Below, piece after piece: positions 30,791-38,258 of a DNA stretch of 64,000 nt. The translations under genes were made by a program, and so were the position numbers. Source of the stretch: DASTPP01 sp035762175 (GTDB taxonomy: Bacteria; Myxococcota_A; Polyangia; Polyangiales; Polyangiaceae); assembly GCA_035762175.1 (NCBI GenBank), contig DASTPP010000171.1:1-64000 (forward strand), in the 5' to 3' direction. Below the pieces are notes generated by a model. It ran no database searches. It saw only the letters and a program-made list of their open reading frames with translations, and was not told where the DNA came from. Positions within the stretch are counted from its first letter, which is position 1; each line of letters starts with the position of its first letter.

Positions 30791-30896
30791 GTCGTCGCCG
30801 AGCCGTCGGCCCGCCCGGCCGGGCGCGGGGCGGGCGCTCGGACGGCAGCATGTCGGCTCCGGCCCCCCCGGGTCAAGGAGGCTCGCGCCGCTCCGC

Positions 30897-31568
30897 TCAG
30901 CCCGCCGGCCCCACGTCGGCCCGGCGCGCCCGCCCGCCCTCGACGAGCACCAGGCCCTCGGCACCGCCGACCTCGCGATCGCTGTCGTGCGTCACCCACA
31001 AGGTCACCGCCGAGAGCGCCGCGGTCTCGCGCCGGAGGAAGGCGCCGATCGCGCGCCGGCTCTCGCGATCGAGGGCGCTCGTCGGCTCGTCGAGCAAGAG
31101 CAGGCGCGGGGCGCGGGCGAGCGCGCGGCCGAGCGCGACGCGCTGGCGCTCGCCGCCCGAGAGGGCCGAGGCCGGGCGCTGCCAGAGGTGCGCGAGCCCG
31201 AGCGCGTCGGCGAGCGCGCGGCAGCGCGCCGGGGGGCCGAAGGGCTCGAGGTGCTCACGGACGCGCCGGTTGGGCCAGAGCAGCGCCTCTTGTGGGGCGT
31301 AGCCGAGGGGGCGCCGCTCGGGCGGCAGGTGCAGGCCCGGCGCGCGGTCGAGCGGCTCGCCGAAGAGCGTGACCTCGCCCTCGAGCGGGCGCTCGAGCCC
31401 GGCGAGCGCGCGCAGGAGCGTCGTCTTGCCCGAGGCCGAGGGGCCGACGACGAAGGTGACCCCGGGGGCCGCCTCGAAGCGCGCGTCGAGGCCCGAGCCC
31501 AGGCGCAGCGCGACCGAGAGCGCGGCGCCCGGGGCGGGCGCGGGCGGCGGCGACGCCGGGGCGCTCAG
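30897..31568 (-). CDS. modC: Molybdate ABC transporter ATP-binding protein
   Basis: About 223-residue ATPase. Walker A GPSASGKTTLLRALAG, Q-loop PQEALLWPNRRVREHL, signature LSGGERQRVALGRALA, Walker B LLLLDEPTSALD and switch His in LWVTHD are intact. It is shorter than typical ModC (about 350) because the C-terminal molybdate-binding TOBE domain is missing, giving a minimal CysA-like form. The start is unusual. No ATG, GTG or TTG lies in frame near the first strand, and the only candidate near modB is a CTG overlapping the modB stop as CTGA at 31568, used here. It powers ModB, and the neighbouring moaE and molybdenum enzyme genes support molybdate as substrate. Confidence 0.88.
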   Translation of the reverse strand: MSAPASPPPAPAPGAALSVALRLGSGLDARFEAAPGVTFVVGPSASGKTTLLRALAGLERPLEGEVTLFGEPLDRAPGLHLPPERRPLGYAPQEALLWPNRRVREHLEPFGPPARCRALADALGLAHLWQRPASALSGGERQRVALGRALARAPRLLLLDEPTSALDRESRRAIGAFLRRETAALSAVTLWVTHDSDREVGGAEGLVLVEGGRARRADVGPAG

Positions 31569-32218
31569 GGCCGGCGGCGCCCCCAGCGCGCGATGGCCGC
31601 GGTGGCGAGGCCCGCGGCGAGCGAGAGCCCGAGGGCGAGCCGACCCGCCCGCGCGTCGTCGCCCGACTGCATGGCGACGTAGAGCTCGAGCGGCGCGGTG
31701 GCCGTCGCGCCCCCGAGGTAGCCGGCGAAGGTGAGGGTCGCGCCGAACTCGCCGAAGGCCCGGAGCGCCGTCAGCGTCAGCGCGACGGCGAGCCCGGGGG
31801 CGGCGAGCGGCAGCGTGACGAACGAGAAGGCGCGCGCCCGGTTCATGCCGTGCGCGCGCGCCACCTCTTCGAGCCGGCGGTCGACGCCGGCGAAGGCGGC
31901 CTCGGCCCCCTTGGCCATCAGCGGCAGCGACACGACGGCGACCGCGAGCGCGGCGCCGGCGGTCGTGTAGACGAGCCGCACGCCGAGCAGCGCCTCGAGC
32001 AGCCGCCCGGCCGGGCCGCGGCGGCCGAAGGCGAGCAGCAAGCCGTAGCCCACCACCGAGGGCGGCAGGACGAGCGGCAAGAGCACGAGCGCGTCGAGCA
32101 GACCCCGCCCCGGGAAGCGCCCCCGGGCGAGCCCGAGCCCGAGGCCGACGCCCGCCGGCACGGCGAAGGCGAGCGCCAGCGCCACCACCCGCAACGAGAC
32201 GAGGAAGGGCTCGCTCAC
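31565..32218 (-). CDS. modB: Molybdate ABC transporter permease
   Basis: 217-residue inner-membrane permease with about five or six hydrophobic helices. The cytoplasmic coupling segment typical of binding-protein-dependent permeases is present: EEVARAHGMNRARAFSFVTLPLAAPGLAVALTL, followed by RAFGEFGATLTFAG, a hallmark of ModB/CysT-type permeases. LVLPPSVVGYGLL in the second helix region also fits ModB. Start is GTG at 32218, 15 bases after the modA stop. Its stop overlaps the putative modC start. Confidence 0.92.
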   Translation of the reverse strand: MSEPFLVSLRVVALALAFAVPAGVGLGLGLARGRFPGRGLLDALVLLPLVLPPSVVGYGLLLAFGRRGPAGRLLEALLGVRLVYTTAGAALAVAVVSLPLMAKGAEAAFAGVDRRLEEVARAHGMNRARAFSFVTLPLAAPGLAVALTLTALRAFGEFGATLTFAGYLGGATATAPLELYVAMQSGDDARAGRLALGLSLAAGLATAAIARWGRRRP

Positions 32219-32233
32219 GCCGCCCGCCGCCGC

Positions 32234-33028
32234 TCAGGGCGCATCGAAGCCGAAGTCGGTGAAGGCCGCGCGGCCCTCGGGCCCGCAAAGGAACGTCGCG
32301 AAGTCGCGCGCGGCCGCCCCCGGCCGGCCCACCAGCGCCAGCGGGAACGCGACGGCCGGGCGCGCCGGCTCGGGCGCCTCGCCCACCACCAGCACGTCGC
32401 CGCGGCCCCGGACGTCGGTGGCATACACGAAGCCCGCGTCCGCCTCGCCCCGCGCCACCAGGTCGAGCACGTGGCGCACCGTCGCGCCGCGCACCACCTT
32501 CGCCGCGAGCGCGTCGTAGGCCCCGAGCCGCCGCAGCGTTTCTTCGGCGTAAGCGCCGGCCGGCACCGCGGACGCGAGCCCGACCGCGAGGCGCTCGAGG
32601 CGCGGGTGCCGCGGCAGCGAGTGCCAGTCGAGCCCCTCGAGCTCCGGGCCCGGGCGCCGCACGAGCACGAGCCGCCCCCGGGCGAGCGTGCACGCGACCG
32701 CGAGCTCGCCCCGCTCCTCGAGCGGCCCGAGCGCCTGGGGCGACGCGCTCGCGAAGAGCTCGGCCGGCGCCCCCGCCGCGATGCGCCGCCCGAGCTCGCC
32801 GCTCGCGCCCCACTCGAAGCGCGGCGCCGCGCCCGGCCGCGCCCGCTCGTAGCGGCGCCCGAGCTCCTCGAGCGGCTCGCGCAGGCTCACCGCCGCCGCG
32901 ACGATGACCCGGGGCTCGGCCTCGCCGCCCCGCCGGCAGCCCGGCCCGAGCCCCGCGACCAGCCCGAGCGCCGCGAACCGCCCGAGCCGCCGCCCGCCCG
33001 CCGCCCGCCGCCCCTCAGCCCGCCCCAC
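32234..33028 (-). CDS. modA: Molybdate-binding lipoprotein (ModA)
   Basis: 264-residue periplasmic substrate-binding protein. GTG at 33028 gives an Arg-rich n-region, a hydrophobic core AALGLVAGLG and lipobox-like GPGC. The mature part starts with VIVAAAVSLREPLEELGRRY, the usual ModA opening where Ser contributes to oxyanion binding. It continues with FEWGASGELGRRIAAGAPAELFASAS and ends with GFVYATDVRG, VAFPLALVG and FLCGPEGRAAFTDFGF. Tungstate or another oxyanion cannot be excluded from sequence, but molybdopterin genes on both sides favour molybdate. It overlaps the end of moaE by 14 bases; an upstream frame to 33145 is only the antisense-like shadow of the His-rich moaE tail. Confidence 0.9.
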   Translation of the reverse strand: MGRAEGRRAAGGRRLGRFAALGLVAGLGPGCRRGGEAEPRVIVAAAVSLREPLEELGRRYERARPGAAPRFEWGASGELGRRIAAGAPAELFASASPQALGPLEERGELAVACTLARGRLVLVRRPGPELEGLDWHSLPRHPRLERLAVGLASAVPAGAYAEETLRRLGAYDALAAKVVRGATVRHVLDLVARGEADAGFVYATDVRGRGDVLVVGEAPEPARPAVAFPLALVGRPGAAARDFATFLCGPEGRAAFTDFGFDAP

Positions 33029-33587
33029 CGCCGGCCGCCCGACGCGCGTGCTCGTGCCCATGCGCGTGCTCGTGCCCGTGCGCGTGCTCGTGCCCGTGGT
33101 CACGCGCGTGCTCGTGTCCGTGCCCTTGGTCATGGGCGTGCCCATGCCCGCCCTCGTCGCCCCCGCCGCAGCGGGCGTCGACCCAGCCGACCCAGTGCGG
33201 CCCCTCGGGCCCCCACTCGCGCTTCCAGATGGGGACGTTGGCCTTGATGCGGTCGATGAGCGCGCGGCACGCGGCGAAGGCCTCGGCGCGGTGGGCGGCG
33301 CCAGCCGCGCAGACGACCGCCACGTCGCCCACCGCGAGGCGCCCCACGCGGTGCAACGCCGCCAGGCGCACGCCGGCGAACTCGCGCTCGAGGTCGGCGG
33401 CGATGCGCCCCATCTCGGCTTGGGCCATCGACTCGTAGGCCTGGTACTCGAGCGCGCTGACCGGCCGGCCCTCGTTCTCGTCGCGCACGACGCCGACGAA
33501 GAGGCTGAGCCCGCCCGCGCCCGGGTGGCTTACGTGGGCGAGCGCCTCGTCGACCGAGAGCGCCCGATCGCGGATCGCGATGAACAT
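33015..33587 (-). CDS. moaE: Molybdopterin synthase catalytic subunit with His-rich C-terminal tail
   Basis: 190 residues. The first ~140 are MoaE: FIAIRDRALSVDEAL, FVGVVRDENEGRPVSALEYQAYESMA with Arg35, HRVGRLAVGDVAVVCAAGAAHRAEAFAACRALID, and KANVPIWKREWGPEGPHWV with active-site Lys115 and Lys122. It makes molybdopterin from precursor Z together with the thiocarboxylated small subunit MoaD, which is not in the window. Residues 148-180 add an unusual tail with fifteen His in HGH, HEH and HAH triplets, resembling the metal-binding tails of nickel or zinc chaperones. The corresponding DNA is a short tandem repeat of codons, so the tail may vary in length. ATG at 33587. First gene of the moaE-modABC run. 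Confidence 0.92.
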   Translation of the reverse strand: MFIAIRDRALSVDEALAHVSHPGAGGLSLFVGVVRDENEGRPVSALEYQAYESMAQAEMGRIAADLEREFAGVRLAALHRVGRLAVGDVAVVCAAGAAHRAEAFAACRALIDRIKANVPIWKREWGPEGPHWVGWVDARCGGGDEGGHGHAHDQGHGHEHARDHGHEHAHGHEHAHGHEHARRAAGGGAG

Positions 33588-33696
33588 GGGCCGAACCCTA
33601 GCACCGCCCGCGCCTCGCCGTCGCCCGCCGCGGCGGGGGGCCGCGCCGGCGCCCCAGGGGGGGCCCGGGGCCCGCCGCGCGGGCCGGGCCGACCCC

Positions 33697-34083
33697 TCAG
33701 ATACCGATGCGCAGGTAACAGAACTCGCTCGAGACCACGCCCGCCTCGCTCACGTACGCGCCACAGGTCTCGATCCACGTGTACGACTCGACGTAGTGCC
33801 GGCCCTCCGAGGCGTACGCCCAGTTGTACGACGCCTCGGGCCGGAACGCCTCGTACGAGGCAAATTGGCTGATCTCGTTGAAGCGCCCCACCGCGATCTC
33901 GATCGCCGCGCGGCCCGTCAGGCCCGGCAGATCGCCGCCGAGCACCGGCGCCGCCGCGGCGGGCGCGGCCGCGACCCGCGACGTCTCGGCCTCGAGATCG
34001 GGCGACCCCGGGTCGGCCTCGCCCACGCAGCCCGCCGTCGCCGCCACCAGAGCTACTGCCACCGCCGTCAAAGATTTCGCCAT
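33697..34083 (-). CDS. Small lipoprotein of unknown function
   Basis: 128 residues. The signal peptide MAKSLTAVAVALVAATAGC has a good lipobox with Cys19; a short acidic/Ala-rich spacer follows. A small domain rich in Tyr and Glu comes next (IEIAVGRFNEISQFASYEAF, NWAYASEGRHYVESYTW), with two cysteines (ETCGAYV, EFCYLRIGI) that could form a disulfide. Not recognised. GAGGT lies close upstream of the ATG. It is a single gene between the molybdenum island and the Sel1-like gene, with its own probable promoter upstream. Confidence 0.75.
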   Translation of the reverse strand: MAKSLTAVAVALVAATAGCVGEADPGSPDLEAETSRVAAAPAAAAPVLGGDLPGLTGRAAIEIAVGRFNEISQFASYEAFRPEASYNWAYASEGRHYVESYTWIETCGAYVSEAGVVSSEFCYLRIGI

Positions 34084-34189
34084 CGGAAGACCTCGCCCGT
34101 TGAAAGAGACACCTCGGCCCCGGCTTGGCGCAGCGCCCCATTAGAGAGGCGGCGCCAAACATGAACCGATCGTCATGTTGCGGGGGCGT

Positions 34190-34218
34190 GGCCTAAAGCG
34201 ACGAGGCCGGTCTGTCAA
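34190..34218 (-). promoter_or_regulatory. Possible sigma-70-type promoter of the 34083 lipoprotein gene
   Basis: Minus strand TTGACA at 34218-34213 matches the -35 consensus exactly. Seventeen bases later lies TAGGCC, a poor -10. It is about 110 bases upstream of the ATG. Support is the -35 alone. Confidence 0.3.
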
Positions 34219-34306
34219 CCGACGGCGGAGTGACGGCGCCCGATTTCCGCTGGTCGCGCGACCATTCTAAGACGCAAGCCCCCCCCTTCCCTCGCCCGAG
34301 CGCCTC

Positions 34307-34327
34307 GCCCTGACCGCCGGTCAGGGC
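34307..34327 (-). terminator. Hairpin across the stop of the Sel1-like gene
   Basis: GCCCTGACC-GCC-GGTCAGGGC, a perfect 9-bp stem with a three-base loop, spans the stop codon at 34321-34323. No T-run follows on the minus strand. Confidence 0.4.
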
Positions 34328-36119
34328 ACCTTCTTCATGATCTCACAGGCGAACTTGTCGCCGCGCGTGCAGCCGGTCTGCAGGTTCATCTTCGCCGCCG
34401 GGCCCTGCCCCCGCGCGACGTCGAGCAGCCCGAGCGACACGCAGTCGTAGCCGCCCATGTCCGCGCGGCACGAGGCGCCGAGTTCGTTGGTGAGCTGGGG
34501 CGGCGGGACGACGACCGCGTTGCCCCCGAAGAGCACCTTTTGGGCGGCGCAGGCGAGCTGGTCGCGCTGGTTGCACGCGAGCTGGAAGTTGCGCTTCGCC
34601 TCGTCGGGGCTCTTGGAGAACTGCAGGCGGGCGAGCCCCTGACACGAGGCGGCGTCCATGCGAATACAGCCGCGCCGGAAGGCCATCTCGGCGAGGATGT
34701 CGTTCTTCGTCGGGCCCGACGCCATGAGCTTGCCCGCCTTCGCGCAGGCCCACATCTGGCTGCCGTCGCAGGCGCGCTTGTAGAGCCGGCCCGCCTCGGC
34801 GCGGTCTTTCGTGACGCCCTTGCCCTCCTCGAGCAGGGTGCCCAGAAAGCCGCACGCCTGGTCGTCGCCGCCGTTGCACGCCTGCTTGTAGAGCGCGGCG
34901 GCGCGCGCCTCGTCCTTCTTGAGGGGGGCGTCGCCAGACTGTGGTAGCCCTGCCCGAGCATCTTGCAGCCGAGCGCGTCGCCGCCCTGGCAGCTCTTCTC
35001 GAAGAGGGGCACGGCGCCGGCCATGTCTTTCGGCCGGCCGTTGCCGTTCGCCATCAGGCTGCCGAGCACGGCGCAGCTGTGCACGTGGCCGCCGTCGCAG
35101 CCCTTCTTGGCGAGCTCGTTCGCCTCCGGATACGAGCGCTTGAGGGCGAACGACTCGCCGAGAATGCCGCAGCTCGCCGCGTTGCCCTTGTCGCACTGGG
35201 CCTTGCACTCGTCGAGCTTGCCCGGGTCGCACTCGTAGGCCGGGACGGCGTCGGGCTTGGCGCACTTGCCCTCGGCGAACACCAGGCCCTTGGGGCACTC
35301 GGTCGCCTCGCTCGGCGCGATGCTCGCCTTCGCCTCCTTCGGCGGCTCGGCGGCGGCGGGCGCGCCGGCGGGGGCCTTGGCGGCGATGGGCGCGAGCACC
35401 AGGCGGACGGGGGCGCCGCACTGGCCGGGCGCCTTGTCGGCGTCGGGCGACGCGCTCTTGCAGTCGGCGACGTCGCCGTCGCGGTTCTCGGCCTGCTTCG
35501 AGCTGGACGACCCGCCCTGCGTGCCGACGCCGAAGATCTCGGCCGCCGCGCGCACCTTCGCGTCCGAGCCGGCCGACACCGCGAAGGCGCCGACCATGGC
35601 GCCGCGCACGAAGTGCGTCGCGCCGTCGCACGAGCCCTGCAGGTCTTCCTTGGTGACGCCATCTTTCGTCGTGCGCTTCTTGCCGACGAGCATCATGGCG
35701 ATGTCGAGGGTCGAGCCGCGCTGCAGCTCGCCGCCGATGGCGCCGCCGCTGAGCGGCAGGTTCGCCTTCACCTCGTCGGCGCCCTTGAGCCGCACGACCT
35801 GCTCGCGCCGGGTCATGCCGATGAAGCCGTACTCGCCGTCGAGCTTGCACTCGGGCAGCACCTTGATGCCCTTACAGCTATACGACACGACGGCGATGCC
35901 GCTCTTCATCGCCACCTCGAGATCGCCGCGCTGCTCGGTCTTCCAGTCGACGATGAGCGGCTCGCCGCCCTTCTCGATCTCGTGGCAGGAGGCCTCGTCG
36001 AAGGCCTTGTTCGCCGTCGGCGCGTCGGGGCGCACCGCCTCGGCCGCCCCGCCGGCGCCGCAGCCGGCCGCGATGGGCGCGGCGACGAGCGCCACCCCGA
36101 TGAGTGTCTTCTTCGTCAC
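34321..36119 (-). pseudogene. Sel1-like repeat lipoprotein with an internal frameshift
   Basis: Two frames together make one protein of about 600 residues. The first part, from GTG at 36119, has a signal peptide with lipobox IAAGC (Cys20) and a central Ala/Pro linker. Cys-paired Sel1/Hcp-like helical repeats follow (CDKGNAASCGILGESF, CDGGHVHSCAVLGSLMANG, CQGGDALGCKMLGQGY). Near 34930-34945 the frame is lost, and the continuing repeats (CNGGDDQACGFLGTLLEEG, CDGSQMWACAKAGKLM) to 34321 lie in another frame. One extra base at that point would restore a single frame. Either the gene is a recent pseudogene or the assembly has an indel; codon bias stays normal on both sides. Sel1 repeats mediate protein interactions; function is unknown. 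The N-terminus abuts a PfpI remnant on the other strand. Confidence 0.8.
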
Positions 36120-36342
36120 CGCGCTCGACGCCGTCGGCCCCTACGAGGTGCTCGCCCGCTTGCCCGGCGCCCGCGTCACCTTCGCCGCCCCCGCGCGGGG
36201 CGTCGTGCGCACCGACAAGGGCGCGCTCGGGCTCGTGGCCGACGCCGCCCGCGCGCCCGAGGCGCTGCGCGAGGCCGCGCTCGCCCGCGTCCGCGAACGC
36301 GACGCCCGGCTCGCCCGCGGGCTCGGCGCGAAGGGGCGCTGA
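36116..36342 (+). pseudogene. Remnant of a PfpI/DJ-1 family gene
   Basis: The plus-strand frame reads VTALDAVGPYEVLARLPGAR then VTFAAPARGVVRTDKGALGL, closely resembling the N-terminal region of PfpI/ThiJ (DJ-1 superfamily) proteins, whose first strand and central catalytic Cys region are missing here. It then runs into a short helical end (EALREAALARVRERDARLARGL) like the family's C-terminus and stops at 36340-36342. The first ~15 residues and the nucleophile-containing middle are absent, so it cannot be a working member. Its 5' break coincides with the GTG start of the minus-strand Sel1-like gene. Its stop (TGA) shares one base with the ATG of the next gene. An internal deletion is the simplest reading. 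Confidence 0.65.
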
Positions 36343-38199
36343 TGCCCCGGCCCGCGCCGGGCGGCGGCTCGGCCGAGAAAAGGCCCTTCGGGCCGGCCGC
36401 CCGGGCTAGACTGGCCGCGGTGGTGTCCCCGCGGGCGGTGCTCGACGCGATCCAGCGGCTGCTCGGTCACCGGCGGTTTTCGCTCGCGGCGGCGTTGCTC
36501 GTGACCGCCCTCTTGGCGCCGACGTTGGGCGACGGCTTCGCGCTCGACGATTTCTTGCAGCGTCTCATGTTCCGGCCCGAGTTCCGCTGGCCCGGCGGCG
36601 TCCGGGGCGACTGGGACATCTTTCGCTTCCAGGGGCCGGATCGCGCCGCCCTGCGCCACCTCATGGACCTCGGCATCTTGCCGTGGTGGACGGCGCCCCA
36701 CTTCCGCTGCGCCTTCTTCCGGCCGCTCGCGTCCTTGTGGCACGCGGTCGACTACCGCTTCTTCGGGGGCGCCCCGTGGATCATGCACGCCGAGAGCCTC
36801 GCCCTTTACTTCGGGGTCGTGCTGGCGGCGGCGCGCCTTTACCGCCGCCTGATCGCGCCGGCCTGGGCGGCGGGCCTCGCCGCCTTTCTCTTCGCCGCCG
36901 ACGACGCGCACGCGGTCGTGGCCGCGTGGCTCGCCCAGCGCAACGCGCTGCTCGCGGCGCTGTTCGGCTTCGCGGCGCTGGCGTGCCACGACCGCGCCCG
37001 CCGCGACGGCGACCGCCGGGCCGCGCTCGCCGCGCCGGCGCTCTTGGCGACGGCGCTGCTCGGCGGCGAGCTGGCGGCCGGCGCGCTCGCCTACCTCTTC
37101 GCCTACGCGGTCGCGTTCGACGGAGCGCCCTGGCGCGCCCGGGCCCGCTCGCTCGCCCCCCACGCGGCCGTCGCCCTGGCCTGGGTGCTCGCCTACCGAC
37201 GCCTCGGCTACGGCGCGGCCGGGGGCGAGTGGTACGTCGACCCCGCCGGCGAGCCGGGCGCCTTCGCCGGCGCCGCGCTCACCCGCCTGCCGATGCTCTG
37301 GTTCGCCCAGTTCTCCGGCCTGCCGGCGATGGCCTGGTTGGCGCTGCCGCCCGCCCGGCTCGACGCCGCGCTCGCGGTCGCGGCGGCCGCGTCGGCGCCC
37401 GTCGCGTGGGTGGTGGCGCGCGCGCTGCGCGGCGAGCGCGCGGCCCGCTTCTTCGCGCTCGGCGCCCTCCTTTCCCTTTTGCCGGCGTGCGCGTCCGGGC
37501 CCCAAGACCGAAACCTGCTCTTCTGCGGCCTCGGCGCCTTCGGCCTGGTGGCGCTGTTCTTCGCCCGGCTGGGGGCGCTCGCGGGTCGCTTCGCGCGGGC
37601 GACGGGCACCTTCGCCGCCGCCCTGTTCGCGCTCGCCCACGCCCTCGCCGCGCCGGCCCTGCTGCCGCTGCGCGCGCGCTCGTTCGCGCGACACTTCGTC
37701 GACTACGTCGGCAGCGCCGACCGCGCCCTGCCGGCGAGCACCCCCGAGTCGCTGTGGGTCATCGTGAACGCGCCCGACACGCTGGTGAACACGTACGTCG
37801 CGGCGATGCGCGTGCTGCGCGGCGAGGCCATGCCCCGCGGGATGCGCCAGCTCGCCCACGCCCTGCGGGGCAACGGCGGAGAGATCGAGCGGCTCGACGA
37901 GCGCAGCGTCGCCGTCACGCTCGACCGCGGCTTCCTCGACGAGGCCGACCTGATGGGTCGGCTGGTGCGCCGCGGCGACCTGCCCTTCCGCGTCGGCGAC
38001 ACGGTGGCCGTCGAGGGCATGACGGCCGAGGTCGCCGCCCTCACCCCCGACGCCCGGCCCAAGCGCATGCACTTCCGGTTCGACCGCCCGCTCGAGGACC
38101 CGTCGCTCCATTGGGTGACCTGGGACGGGGACGTCTGCGTGCCGACGAAGCCGCCGGCGCTCGGCCAGAAGCTCCGCATCGCGGCCATCGGCCCCTTAG
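36342..38199 (+). CDS. GT-C-like polytopic membrane glycosyltransferase (3' end uncertain)
   Basis: About 620 residues with around ten hydrophobic helices. After a basic N-terminus and the first helix comes GDGFALDDFLQRLMFRPEF, an acidic first-loop motif (Asp69-Asp70) as in GT-C glycosyltransferases. FFRPLASLWHAVDYRFFGGAPWIMHAESL follows, resembling the conserved loop of that superfamily, then WLAQRNALLAALFGFAAL. The expected reaction is transfer of a sugar from a polyprenyl-phosphate donor, not proven. A soluble C-terminal segment ends FRFDRPLEDPSLHWVTWDG. No stop occurs at the natural end: the frame stays open to 40577, antisense to the NRPS thioesterase region. A one-base deletion in the CCCC at 38192-38195 would place TAG at 38197 in frame, so I end the gene there. 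ATG at 36342 overlaps the remnant's stop. Confidence 0.7.
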
Positions 38200-38258
38200 C
38201 GCGGGGCGCGGCGCGCCCATCGCGAGGCCCCTCGCGGGCGCGGGTCGGGCCCCCGGGT

